Shown here in pieces: positions 1 to 11,496 of a DNA stretch of 64,000 bases (positions within the stretch are counted from its first letter, which is position 1; every line of letters begins with the position of its first letter). The position numbers and the translations under genes were made by a program. The notes beneath the pieces were generated by a model. That model ran no database searches. It was given only the letters and a program-made list of their open reading frames with translations, and was not told the DNA's origin. The stretch comes from Selaginella tamariscina (lineage: Eukaryota > Streptophyta > Lycopodiopsida > Selaginellales > Selaginellaceae): positions 24,687 to 88,686 of the forward strand of contig PUQB01000843.1 in the NCBI GenBank assembly GCA_003024785.1, read 5' to 3'.

Positions 1-78
1 ATACGCATTGGATATAATTGAAGTATGAGAGATGTCTGACATATACATTGTCGTGCACATTATATATATATATATATA

Positions 79-146
<68 letters not shown>

Positions 147-428
147 GTGTGTGTGTGTGTGGCTGTGTGGCTGTGTGCTTATGTAAAGGTAAAGAAGGCG
201 ATTTCTGTGTGCATATATATGGACGCATGTATAAATCCGCATCATGCTAATTCTACATTGTATATAAACGAATATATATATAGTATCTATGTCACGAACC
301 CCAATATGTTTTATAATGTATTACAAACACACAGCTAATATCTTATGCTTTTATATTTTAAACTTTTGTATATATATGCATAACACACACACACACACAC
401 AGAGCTAAGTAGGAATGTGTGCCTGCAG
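1..428. other. Microsatellite-rich DNA upstream of the first readable coilin exon
   Basis: This stretch is a (TA)n block followed by a (TG)n block at about 61-160, then AT-rich DNA and a (CA)n tract at 383-400. It is probably an intron of the coilin gene, because the next exon opens with a partial codon. The Tyr/Ile/Val/Cys-rich open frames here are translations of dinucleotide repeats and are not genes. Confidence 0.7.
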
Positions 429-1035
429 TGTGAAGCCGATAGGGATGCCTATGAAACCCTCTGTGCAATGGGGTCATTTAACGAAGGCACAGGTTGACGT
501 TGTTAAAGAGCTTCGTGCACTTGAGGAATTCGAGAAGGAATCTGGTGGCTACAAAGTGAAAGCGAGGACCTTGTAGCTAATGTGTCCAATAGCACCGAAT
601 TCTCACTCCAAGACATCCGAAGGCCTGTGTGTGTACAATGCTGAATACTTAGTACTACATTATAACTATTACATACATACATAGTGTATTTCTTATATAA
701 CAATGTCCTACGTTGTATTAATCCCATTAGCGTATAGTATACTATATATTTACATACATACCACATGCATATATACATATAATTTATCTTTACATGTAAA
801 ATTATTTATAATTAATGCATTTGCAGGCTAAAGAAATATTTAGTGGAGCCATCACCGAGGACTTTGAAAAGGAAGAAATCTACCGAAGATGGAAGACGCA
901 AGAATAAGAAGATCAAAACCAGGTAGCATAGTAGTTGCTATATACATATATAAGATTATAATTTCTTTTGTCATCTTCACATTCCAGAACTTGTCACCTC
1001 ACCAGGCAAGTCTCGGGTTCAATACTCGCCTGTGA

Positions 1036-1097
<62 letters not shown>

Positions 1098-1433
1098 ATA
1101 GCATGTGAGTAATGCATTAGATAGATCATAACCTAGTGGACCACATATCTAACGAATTAGCATGTGTATTCTACAGTATGCTTGTATAAAATTATTATAT
1201 GACAATGATGTTCTATGCTACAATATAATAGTCTCTACACACACACACACACACAGAGCATAAGCTTATGGTGTGTTGCGTATCCGTACGTATGCCATGA
1301 TTCTAAATTGCAAATACAGAAATCTTGCACAGAGACCTGATGGAAAATTAAAAGATGGAACTGTGAGCAGCAAGAAAAAGAAGCAACAGCAGAAAGAAGA
1401 TTCTGAGCAGTCTGAAGAAGAATGCGGGTAGGT

Positions 1434-1477
<44 letters not shown>

Positions 1478-2902
1478 ACTATGTAGACACACAATGTGTA
1501 TATTGTGTATTCATAATTTATCCGCTTATACTCTCTTACTCTCTCTCCGTGTTATTTTAACGTATGAGAATGCAGGAAACATGCTCAAAAACTTGCTGAG
1601 AAGACAAAGGAGCAGGATGATTCGGATGAATCTGAACAATCTGAAGACGAGGAATGCAGGTAATTTGTTTGTACCGTGTGTGTTCTATTAATATTCTTTT
1701 CTTCTTTATTGATTTCAGAGCTACTACTGAAAAATTGAATGAGAAGGTTCTAATAATAGTAAGTACACGTTGTATACATACACAAAAAGATATGTACACC
1801 TATGTATGCTCGTACAGTGATATAACTAAATAGAACTGTCAGAAGCAGGACGTTGTTGAGAAAACAGAAGAAGAACAAGGACCAAAGGTGAGAACACACA
1901 CACACACATTTTATAACATGTATATACTTACGTTCTATTGTGTATATTTATAACTTTTGTAATTCAGCGAGTGAGTAGGAGTGCAAGGAGAAAGAAAGCG
2001 AAGCGTGCATGGGCCAAAGCAAACAAGAATGCAACAGTAAGCTTGTGACTAATTACTAATTCATATTCAGTTATTTATATTGATATTATTTGACATTAAC
2101 AGTGTTAAACTTATTACATATAATAAATTTTGTTTAAATCAAAGACAGATCACGGTAATCCTGGCTTAAGTGCTAACCAGAAGGAGATTACAACTAAGCC
2201 GACGCGTGATGATAATCAACATCAATCAGTGACTGTAGCTCCTGGGCATATTCGATTTGGACCTCTTGATTCTGGTATATTCACATATAACATATATACA
2301 CGTCCATGTCCTTGTGTATAGACGATGGTATATTATAATTATCCCATTTTTTATATACAGAACTATGTTTACATATATGTGTATATACCCTATAATATGC
2401 CATGGACGGCCCTTTGCATCAATTAACACTTGTACCAACACAATGCACATGCACATGCACGTGTATTTACAAGTTTTTTGATGTCTGCAGACGAAGAGAT
2501 CACAATCGCAAGAAATGTAGCTACGGTAAGCTCATATAAGACAAATGTCAGAGCCATAAATATACACGCAGTTAGATATATATTATCTGTACGCGTATAT
2601 ATACGTACATATATGAATGAACCTTAAATTTGCAGCCTGCGCTAAACTTTGCCAGTGGACTTAAAAGCAAAAAACAGGGGCAAAACTGGGGACAACAGAA
2701 GCGTTCAGGAAGACAGGAATGTGCACAAAATGTGAGTACACACACAGACACACATCATTCAAGTGTAAATAATGTGTACATGCATATATAGGAAAATGCG
2801 TTGGAGAATGGAAACGTAGAAAACGAAGATAAGCGAATGCAAGAGAATGAAAAGGTCAATATTGACTTTAACACTTATCCTTACCTTCAAGGCACGCCCA
2901 AG

Positions 2903-2948
<46 letters not shown>

Positions 2949-3435
2949 GTTTCTAATGTTTATATTTCTTAAACATTAGATAAAGTTATTTGTCACTAAG
3001 CCAAATATATTCTTATATGCTTTTAGGAGTCTCTCTCGTTATATACACATCCATATTTGTATATATGAATTTGTACGTACAGCTAAATATGACTGTGCTT
3101 ATGCAGAAAGGAGATATTCTTGCTTACAAGTTGCTTGAGCTATCTTCGAATCTAACTCCAGAAGTGTCATCTTTCAGAGTATATAATATATATTATATAT
3201 ATATATATATATACACTAGTTTGATGAACGTCGTGTTTGTTCATTAGGTGGGGAAAGTAATAAGTTTTGATGTTGTGTCAAAGCTCATTAAACTCGCACC
3301 TGTGGCAAACTATCCAATTGAGAAAATAAACGAGGAATATCCTGATTCTTATCAGGAAGATGGCTCTTTGGAGGTCAGATATTATAATAATATTTTAGTA
3401 TTAATTTGTATAATATATTGAGTACTATAATGATA

Positions 3436-3474
<39 letters not shown>

Positions 3475-4106
3475 AACATGTTTAGGATATATATATATAC
3501 ACTTCACCAAATATATTTAATAAATATCGAGTGGGTGTGTGCGTGTGTGTGTGTTTGAGAGAGGGGAGATACAATCAGTTCAAAACGCTTAATTTAGATT
3601 ATATCAAATATATACATAGAAAATTTGAAAGTATATACTCATTAGCACTAACTAATTTTATTTGCAATTTGATAGGTGGATTTTCCATCGCTTCTGGACG
3701 TCCACGTTGTGGAATATGCTGATAATAACGATATAAATGCAGAAATTTCAATTAATGGTAATTAGTATTGTTCTAAATTAATTTTAATATAAATTATTTT
3801 TATAATTTGTAGAAGCTAATGGTTCTTCAACAAAGAGCAAGGAGAAAACGAATGATTCCGGTATGTATATTAATTATACTTGTATATACGATATAATTGT
3901 TTAAATATAGTTATGTTAATATTAATATACTATTAACCTTATGTTGTTTTTTTCTAAGAAAGGGCACACATAAATGGGGATATTCCTGGGAAAATGCCGG
4001 CGAATATGCCATTGTCAAAGCTGACAGGTGGCATTTGAAGTCTATGAGAGCTGCTGCGTTAGGCCCAACCTTGGCGAGACTACGAGCTCAAAATTCCGGT
4101 TTGTAA
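429..4106 (+). CDS. Coilin (Cajal body scaffold), 5' part outside the window
   Basis: Coilin organises nuclear Cajal bodies and binds snRNPs. I can read 16 exons with consensus junctions and one continuous frame: 429-572, 827-922, 1320-1427, 1576-1659, 1719-1758, 1834-1887, 1968-2036, 2145-2274, 2491-2525, 2636-2731, 2792-2902, 3107-3178, 3248-3373, 3676-3757, 3813-3860 and 4021-4106. The product has a long Lys/Glu-rich, NLS-like middle, the plant coilin signature SRSARRKKAKRAW (about 1974-2012), APGHIRFGPL, a Tudor-like domain (GDILAYKLLELS, TPEVSSFR, VGKVISFD, LAPVANYPIEKI, about 3110-3330) and the typical C-terminal end MRAAALGPTLARLRAQN. The last acceptor at 4021 is chosen because it gives this conserved end in frame. 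A pyrimidine-rich acceptor near 3959 would give another end stopping at 4038. The N-terminal domain lies left of the window. Exons 1320-1427 and 1576-1659 encode similar Ser/Glu-rich ends and may be an exon duplication. No frame break was found. Confidence 0.85.
1037..1096 (+). repeat. (TG)n microsatellite in coilin intron
   Basis: An almost pure TG dinucleotide tract of about 60 bases inside an intron. Similar tracts sit in other coilin introns at about 1438-1472, 2903-2949 (TG then GA) and 3440-3470. The tract at 2903 begins exactly at a splice donor, so the repeat itself supplies the GT. Confidence 0.95.
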
Positions 4107-5015
4107 TTAATTTATTTATTAAATAATTATATATTTTATCTTAGTGTTATTTATTTGTATAATTCAATACGGATACTTTTGTTGTTTATAAGCTATGTCT
4201 GAGTTAGATATATGTTATATAGAGAGAGAGAGTTCACAGTTAGAAGAGACAAATGTGTTTATATGGATATGATTATATATATAAATTTATATAGAGAGAG
4301 TTCACAGTTAGACGAGACAAAGGTATATGTATATTCATATGTATTATATATATAAAGTTCATACTAATGTGTTTTATAAAAATTAATATTTCTTCAATAA
4401 AACTATGCATTATTTGATTTCTATATAAGTTCAGTTTATATGCACACATACGTATACAAGTGTATACATACATGACATGTATATACACAGCGTACACCTC
4501 TGAAGAATTAAACCGTGGACTTAATGAATGATTACATAATATAAAGAATAGTGAAAGTTGTATGTAAGAGAATACTTATTAATTATTGGTAAATGTATTT
4601 ATCTTTATACATGTATGTATAGCTGCTATGTATAATACATATGCTTTAAATTATATATACACCTCTGTTTCTGTCTCTACATATAACACACACGCACACA
4701 CAGACACACACACATATTTCAGAATCATATACATTTTGTATTTAAATTATAAAATGATTTCATTAAAAGAATAATATTCAATTTGTAATTCTAGATAAGA
4801 CGTTTTAAATTTATATACAATGTATATATGTGTATACACACACACACACACACAGCATTACATATTTTATTAACTATGAATATTTTTTTTGAAATTTTAA
4901 TTAAAATTTATACTCGAAATTTGCACTTTACAAATATTTGCGGTATTTTTAATACATTTTTAAATTGTGCTAATTTATTAATATTAAGTATATAATAATT
5001 AAATGATCTTTAACT
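4107..5015. other. AT-rich spacer downstream of coilin
   Basis: Probably the coilin 3' untranslated region and spacer. It holds a small duplicated motif (GAGAGAGTTCACAGTTAGA, about 4222 and 4297) and a (CA)n tract near 4837. No open frame resembles a gene. Confidence 0.7.
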
Positions 5016-5031
5016 AGGGTTAGGGTTTAGT
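5016..5031 (+). promoter_or_regulatory. Telo-box-like element upstream of the B9 gene
   Basis: The sequence ctagggttagggttta lies about 15-30 bases before the ATG at 5047. It contains the reverse complement of AAACCCTAA, the telo-box found in promoters and leaders of many plant housekeeping genes. A decayed counterpart occurs before the duplicate exon at 7311. The function is inferred from position and motif only. Confidence 0.45.
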
Positions 5032-5046
5032 TTTGGAGGAGAAGAA

Positions 5047-5834
5047 ATGGGGAAATTTAACACATATATGAAGACGGTGATGCTTAACGAGCCTGTGCTT
5101 GTCATCAGCGCCATTGTAGGATCTATTGGTAAGCTCTCTTTCATTTCCCAATAATCCCCTTTATCTCTCTCGTATCCCAAATCCAAAAATGTAGGCTCAA
5201 TTTACGTAATCCAACCTACACACATATTAATTGTGTGTATGTTATATATTTCTCTCCAACACACATAACACATATGGAATTATTATATAATGTGTATTAT
5301 GGTAACTGTTCTATCGTTAACTTATTATAAGTTAAATTATATATCAAGAACCTCACATCTTTCGACACAATACATACATATAAGTCTTTTTATTAACTTA
5401 CAAATAGGCATTATTTAGTTTATGCACATATATTGTGTATTATACACGGTTGACTGTTCCCCGGTAAGACGTGTGTGTGTGTGTGTGTGCGCGCGCGCGC
5501 GCGTGCGTTGTATATGTACTTATTTGAGCATTTACCTTTATGACTAGAAATTTATGATATATATGAGATAAGTACTACATAGTTATAAATTTATATGCAC
5601 AGACATCATAGATAAGAGAAGCTATATGTGTGTGTGTGTGTGTGTTGTGTATTATACACGGTTGACTGTTCTCCGGTAAGACATCTGTGTGTGTGTGTGT
5701 CTTATACATGTACTTATTTGAGCATTACCTTTATGACTAGAAGTTTATGATATATATGAGATAAGTACTACATAATTATAAATTTATATGCACAGACATC
5801 ATAGATAAGAGAAGCTCTCTCTCTCTCTCTCCTC

Positions 5835-5865
<31 letters not shown>

Positions 5866-6178
5866 TATACGCGGTTGACTATTCCCCTGTAAGACATCTG
5901 TGTGTGACTAGAAGTTTATGATATATATGAGATAAGTACTACATAGTTATAAATTTATATGCATAGACATCATTAGATAAGGGAAGCTATATATATAGAT
6001 ATATATAGTGTGTATTATACATGGTGGACTGTTCCCGGTAAGACGTATATGTGTGTGTGTGTGTCTTATACATGTACTTATTTGAGCATTACCTTTATGA
6101 CTAGAAGTTTATGATATATATGAGATAAGTACTACATAGTTATAAATTTATATGCACAGACATCATAGATAAGAGAAG

Positions 6179-6210
<32 letters not shown>

Positions 6211-6379
6211 GTAGTCACAGTATACACACACTCTCTTATATATTTACTATGTGTACAGGGTTGATCTTGCCACTGGTTGTGCCCCAATAAGGAATGCCAT
6301 GTCCAAGTCTGACCAGCCTCCTCCTCCTAATCTCAAGAACGTGGTCTCTGGTATGACAGGCAAGCAAGTCGAACAATAG
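5047..6379 (+). CDS. Complex I B9/NDUFA3-like subunit, two exons, one frame break
   Basis: Likely a small single-membrane-pass accessory subunit of mitochondrial NADH:ubiquinone oxidoreductase. Exon 1 is 5047-5128 (starts MGKFNTYMKTVMLNEPVLVI) and exon 2 is 6259-6379, joined in phase 1. The pattern NEPVLVISAIVG then LILPLVVP, followed by IRNAMSKSDQPPPP and a short basic tail, matches the B9 family (about 65 residues, one transmembrane helix near the N-terminus). In exon 2 the conserved Pro-Pro-Ile reads out of frame: the run after GTG has four C where five are needed, giving an early stop at 6286. The rest of the exon is open to a natural stop at 6377. This is either a fresh pseudogene or a homopolymer error. 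The 1.1 kb intron carries a minisatellite. Confidence 0.72.
5431..6182 (+). repeat. Four-copy ~180 bp minisatellite in the B9 intron
   Basis: Four tandem units begin near 5434, 5649, 5861 and 6011. Each runs from tgtattatacacggttgac through a (TG)n stretch, tatttgagcattacc, tttatgactagaagtttatg and catagataagagaagct. The third unit lacks its middle part. Units differ mainly in the microsatellite inside them. Every unit contains ggtaagac or a close variant, which resembles a 5' splice site. Confidence 0.9.
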
Positions 6380-7310
6380 CGTATATAAACAAATTGCAAA
6401 ACAAAAACATTTCATTCTTTTAAATTTTCGTATTTTAGTTAATAAACATTACATTTCATATTATATATATGTATATGTTTGCATATTCTAGTGTATGCTA
6501 CGTATATGTATATCACTTTATGCACGTATATATACATGTGATTGGCGTGTGTGTATGTGTGTTTTTCCTTTATCGTGTACTATGAGGTCATATCACATGG
6601 TTTATTTTAGTAGTTTATTTTCCGTGAATGATGGGCATGGGGCTTTATGCTTTTTTTTAATTAATATTTATATTTATTTAGCATAATAAAATTGAGAGTA
6701 TAATATGCTAAACAAAATGTGGATATTTGAATATTAAAACATATTTTGTATGCACTTATATATAGACGTAGAAATGTAAGTGAATGGGTATAACAATATA
6801 ATGCATATCTCTACATGTATATGCGTACATACGGAACTATTTCAAATATGTACTAATGTGTGTGTGTGTGTGTGTGTGTACAATTTATCATTTGCTATAT
6901 TAATATCTCATAACTTAGAATATGCTCTCTCGCTAGACCCTGAACAGCATAATGCAAGACATCACTAACGTGCGACACACACGCAGCTGTGTATACATAT
7001 ATCTACACACCTATAAAATGTATACACATGTATCCTCTTTGTATGTGTGTGTCTATATATGTATGTATGTATGTATTATGTTACTATGTTACAGTTTATC
7101 ACATTTATATATTTTGAATGAAGTTAATATTATAAAACTCGTATTTAACACTCTCCGACTACTAATGGTCCGTAATTAATTTTGCATGGTTAACTGAAAT
7201 TTTCAAAGATTAATAAAAATTTGAGAATATACTAATTTAAATTAATTAATAGTTTAATAGTTTAATTATTTAGAAAGTTTATAAATAGTAAATACAATAT
7301 GTTTGTTTAC
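6380..7310. other. AT-rich spacer between B9 gene and duplicated exon
   Basis: AT-rich with (TG)n at about 6857-6880 and (TATG)n near 7060-7080. No convincing coding exon. It probably holds the 3' end of the B9 transcript and intergenic DNA. Confidence 0.6.
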
Positions 7311-7480
7311 TAGGGCAAACTTTAGTTTTGGAGGGAAGAGAATAGGGAAGTTTAACACATATGAAGAAGGCCGTGCTGCGATCTATTGGTAAGCTCCCAT
7401 ATCCCAAACTATCCCTCTATCTCTCTCATATCCCAAAATATCCCTCTATCTCTCTCATATCCCAATCCCCAAAATGTAGG
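7311..7480 (+). pseudogene. Truncated duplicate of B9 exon 1 and its leader
   Basis: This segment copies the region around 5012-5205: the leader motif tagttttggagg, the exon start (aagtttaacacatatgaaga), the end of exon 1 (gatctattggtaagctc) and the start of the intron with its atccctctatctctctc run and aaaatgtaggctc. The middle of the exon is deleted and the original ATG reads ATAG. A new ATG at 7361 gives a 28 bp mini-exon (MKKAVLRSI plus one base) ending at the same donor, in the phase that fits the next downstream acceptor at 7986. See the fucosyltransferase entry. Confidence 0.75.
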
Positions 7481-7988
7481 CTCGAATTGTCCCAATTTCA
7501 TGCAGTTCTTTCTCTCTTTATCTACTACCTACGTGTGTGTGTGTGTGTGTGTGTGGATGTTAAGTCATTCAGACTAGTGGTAAATCTTGCAATAATAACT
7601 ATATGTATATATATTGAATCATTATATAATAAGTAAAATAGATTAATCTAGTAAAAATTTATGTATACATATGGTAATTCATATATATATAAATTCTCTG
7701 TTTTATTTGTTATATAAGTTAATATATCATGATTCAGAATATATAAAAATTGTAATAATGGTAATGATAACCTTTACATAGTCGTATATCGTCTTTAGCC
7801 TTTCGGCTCTATGTGTGTGTGTGTGTGTGTGTGTGTATTTCACACACACACGCACACAAAATCGTTCAATATTATATTTGTAGATCATAGATTATAGATA
7901 AGAGAATTATATATGATATGGTATACACATATAATATATATAAAGGGATAATATATTAATTATGGTATAATACACATATATAACAGGA

Positions 7989-8422
7989 ATGCAAAAGAAG
8001 GGGTCATGGTGGATTGGATCTCTGTTGTCTCTGTTTGCTACAGTGCTGCTTGTTTTGCTACCTTCACCTTCTGGTACGAACTATTTTTTGTGTGTGTGTC
8101 TCTCTCTCTACACACACACACACACACACACACATATATGTGTGTGTGTGTGTGTGTGTGTGATATAATATATGTTGATTTGTTCCAGACATACACCAGC
8201 TCAGCAGAAACTCTACGAGCTCGTGTATGAGCCAGGTAGAGCTGAAGAATTTCATAAGGCCTTTACCTCTTCGATGTTCCTTCACGCCATAGATAAATAT
8301 GAGAAAATCCATGCTTCTTGTTACAACCAAATAGACTTGACAAATGCTCTTCTTCATCCTGACCCAAGGTTGTGCGTGTGCGTGTGCGTGTGCGTGTGTG
8401 CGTGTGTGCGTGTGTGTGTGCG

Positions 8423-8462
<40 letters not shown>

Positions 8463-9398
8463 CATATACATCTGATACATATACTCTACTAACACTTTGT
8501 ACAGGAGCAAATGTAAGTACTTGGTGCACATAGAGACAGACGGCCTTGGAAACCGTATACTGACATTAGCATCGGCTTTTGTTTACTCTCTACTCACACA
8601 TCGTGTACTGCTGGTAGACCCGAGAGGACACCTTGCAAGGCTTCTATGTGAGCCTTTTCGAAACTCGTCTTGGCTTCTCCCATCAGATTTCCCATACCAT
8701 TACCTCTACAAGGCACAAGCACTCCGGACCAGTACTGTCAATGGTAACATTCTCCGTCTCCGATTTATAGACCAGCCGAGCAGCAGGTGCATGTGTGTGC
8801 GTGTGTGTGTGTCTGTGTGTGAGAGAGAGAGAGAACATAGTGGACATGTGTGATATGACACACAACATATCTTTGTACAGTAATAAGTTCTTTTGTCATG
8901 ATACCCGTGCACAAGTAGAGAGTGTAAAATGGGTAGTATGGAGTGGTAACTTATACACCATTCCTCGGCTCTTTATGCTTCCCGAGTTTTGGAAGCCACT
9001 AATTAAGTTGTTCCCAGACCCATCTTTAACATTTGCTCATGTTGTGAGGTTCTTAGTTCTTCCTCAGGTATACACCTTCCACTTGTTATATCGTGTGTGT
9101 GTGTGTGTGTTAATGATGATTGAACAGGACCGCATCTGGGACACAATTGTTAGAGTTCGTGAAAGCTACTTCATGAAACCGGGAAGCAAACTAGGCTTGC
9201 AGATTCGTGTATTTGACAGAGGTGCTGGCATTTCCAATTATCCCACACATGAACTCGTTATGAAGTGCATGATTGGTATAGGAGTTTTACCATCTTTGGT
9301 GGATCATCCAATTGTAAGCTCTGTGTGTGCGCTCGTGCGTGTTTTACTTGCAATATGGTTAGTAGTTGTAAGTGCCTGTGGATTTGTATATACTCATA

Positions 9399-9437
<39 letters not shown>

Positions 9438-9689
9438 GCACGCACGCACGCACACACACACACACACACACACGAGTTATATAGTTTGTTTTGCTTTACT
9501 ATAAGGAACACCAAGTAAATTCTCAAAGAAGAATAGACGTGTTAGTAGCGTCTTTGGACAAGGGCTTTTACGAGGAGTTGAAGCGACGTTATTTAACTCA
9601 ACCGACTTTGGATGGCACCACTGTGGCAGTTCATACATTTTCATATGACAATGTGCAAACTGAATCCCTGGAGCAAGCTGCAGATGTAC

Positions 9690-9736
<47 letters not shown>

Positions 9737-10169
9737 CCACACAACACACAACACACGCCTTGTACAGGCCCTTGCTGAGATGTGGCTACTTGGCATGAGT
9801 GACAACATTATTACAAGTGCTATGTCAACTTTTGGATATGTTGCACAAGGAATTACTGGTCGAAGGCCGTATATTCTTAACATACATGGGAATTGCAGTA
9901 CTCAGGTTGTGTGTGTGGTGTGTGTGTGTGTGTGTGTCATAGGAAAATAGCTTACATATATGCATGTATTTTTTATTCTCAAGTGTGTATATGTGTGGTG
10001 TGTGTTAACACGTGTGCAATATAGGCTTGTGTGAAAGGTCAGTCGACGAGCCTTGCGATCACCAGCCTTTGTTTGTAGAGTGTGAGAAAGAGCAAAGGAC
10101 CAAGGAGCATACTCATGGATTGAAGAACACGTCCGTGCATGTCAAGATACACCTCAGGCATTCAATTAG
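7989..10169 (+). CDS. GT37 xyloglucan-type fucosyltransferase, spliced, C-terminal frame breaks
   Basis: Golgi type II membrane enzyme of family GT37, which transfers fucose from GDP-fucose to cell-wall polysaccharide or glycoprotein acceptors. Exons read: 7987-8073, 8200-8368, 8505-8786, 8881-9067, 9128-9313, 9506-9685, 9768-9905 and 10025-10169. The N-terminus MQKKGSWWIGSLLSLFATVL is a signal anchor. Family motifs follow in order: GLGNRILTLASAF (about 8545-8583), CEPF, LGLQIRVFDRG (about 9190-9222), AEMWLLGMSDNIITS (about 9774-9818), STFGYVAQG, then EPC in the last exon and an end of the type HVRACQDTP. The acceptor at 8199 rather than 8188 is chosen because it keeps the frame. The last exon needs two one-base shifts to carry the conserved end; the first could instead be absorbed by a donor inside the following (GT)n tract. 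The mini-exon at 7361-7388 would add a short basic cytosolic tail in frame. Active gene versus early pseudogene is undecided. Confidence 0.82.
8099..8162 (+). repeat. (TC)n(CA)n(TG)n compound microsatellite, FUT intron
   Basis: A compound tract running TC, CA, then TG, with CA and TG forming a near-perfect inverted repeat around ATATAT. It sits just upstream of the acceptor at 8199. Confidence 0.9.
8373..8458 (+). repeat. (GTGTGC)n / (GA)n tract at a splice donor
   Basis: The intron starts with gttgtgcgtgtgcgtgtg directly after the exon end at 8368 and passes into (GA)n. The repeat begins within four bases of the donor. Confidence 0.9.
9403..9474 (+). repeat. (TC)n(CA)n tract in FUT intron
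   Basis: TC, then CA with CGCA interruptions, placed between donor 9314 and acceptor 9505. Confidence 0.9.
9692..9758 (+). repeat. (TC)n(CA)n tract forming a polypyrimidine stretch
   Basis: About 38 bases of pure CT followed by CA-rich sequence, ending ten bases before the acceptor tgtacag at 9761-9767. It may serve as the polypyrimidine tract of this 82-base intron. Confidence 0.9.
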
Positions 10170-10275
10170 TCACCTGAGGTGCTTCAAGTTAAGAATACCA
10201 ACACACACACACACTGTATGTATATGTATATTATAGTCTAGATTACATATATATTGAACATTAAACAAGTATAAA

Positions 10276-10463
10276 CATGATGAGGAAGATTATTATTAAC
10301 ATGTTAGATGGTTGAACACCTTTGCCTTTTTTGTTGTTTTATTTATGAATTTATCAAGAAACATATTCAAAATTCTGAATAGGATTATGTTTTTAATTAA
10401 ATAATGAGCTTCAAACTCAATAATATGTTCTTTAAAAATCTGTATGTGTGTGTGTGTGTGAAC
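10276..10463 (+). repeat. 3' flank shared with the F-box gene
   Basis: This AT-rich segment downstream of the fucosyltransferase stop aligns end to end with 15247-15424 downstream of the F-box gene. Shared blocks include attattatta, tggttga, ataggattatgttt, aataatgagcttcaa and caataatatgttctttaaaa, followed by (TG)n. It could be a shared 3' untranslated region from a duplication or a dispersed repeat. Confidence 0.8.
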
Positions 10464-10836
10464 CTATCGTAGTTTTATATAAAGATACTTATATAGTTAA
10501 ATTTATTTAATTTGTATAAATAACTTACACAATACATATAGTTAGTACATATATACACTATACACGTATGTGTGTGCACACACGTGTTTATTTAGACTAG
10601 TAACATAGTCAAACTTGTGTTTGTTTTTCCAAAGGAGGAGGTATGGAATTATCAATATAAGATGCATGTTTTTAGTATTTTAATCATGTATTCTTTTATA
10701 CGATGTGCAAATGTAACAATTCTTAAGTAGAGGAGAGATAACATAAGATTGTATCATTATTTTATATTATGTGTTATTATGGACCTTAATAATTGGTTGA
10801 GAGCTGAGTGTTTACTAACCAAGAACAACAGAAGTC
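10464..10836. other. AT-rich spacer
   Basis: Nothing recognisable beyond short TG/CA tracts near 10569-10585. Confidence 0.6.
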
Positions 10837-10871
10837 GTGAGGTGGATGTCCCCTATTCTTCGACACCTAGC

Positions 10872-11225
10872 AGGGGAGTCGTCGTATACCAGGCAAAAAT
10901 GGAGGTACAAGTTATGTTGGAGCTGCCCCGACTTATGGGGGTCTTGCCATTGCTGGCATATGGATATCAGGAAAAAGGATTTCCAATGGTGGGATTACCT
11001 CGTTACACCCTGTTTCACGCCTCTGTCCTTCGACTTGAGTATGGAAGTTCTACTGGATGTGATAAGCTGTGGTAAGACACCTCATTACAACCTATTTCAC
11101 ACCACTGTTCTTCGAATCCTTTTCCTGATATCCATATGCCAACAATGGCACGGCCCTGAGGCATAGTTCATACCTCTTCTTGCAGACGAAGCTCCAGTTT
11201 CGCCGGGTATACGACGACTCCCCTG
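10872..11225. repeat. Inverted repeat within the kinase remnant
   Basis: The motif gcaggggagtcgtcgtatac at 10870 is matched in inverse orientation near 11205-11225 (gtatacgacgactcccctgc). The adjacent gcatatggatatcaggaaaa also recurs in inverse orientation near 11119-11138. The two arms are about 100 bases each and diverged. Confidence 0.7.
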
Positions 11226-11496
11226 CTGGGCCGTCCAATGGCACAAGCCCTAACCTAAATGAGACGACGGCGGCGGGCTGGTGCAGAGGATAACAAGATT
11301 TCTGCGGCGGAGGAGGCCTGATGACGTGGACGTTCTGGTTGCGCGACGCGTGGCGAGCATTCTTAATGGCGCTATGCCTTTGCTTCTCAATATTGGCATT
11401 GGGCATTCAGCAAGACGCCCTCGCCTACGCATTGAATCCGCTACCTGGAAACAGATCAAGGCAGTGGAGACTCAATGTAATCAAGCGCAAGCTGGA

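Noticed and set aside
18-338. Open frames rich in Tyr/Ile/Val/Cys over dinucleotide tracts
   Set aside because: They are translations of (TA)n and (TG)n repeats with no conserved domain. The same applies to frames at 8064-8531, 8795-9484 and similar, apart from the true exons inside them.
8188-8199. Splice acceptor at 8188 in the fucosyltransferase gene
   Set aside because: It breaks the frame in exon 2. The acceptor 11 bases downstream keeps it and gives an unbroken junction to QQKLYELVYEPG.
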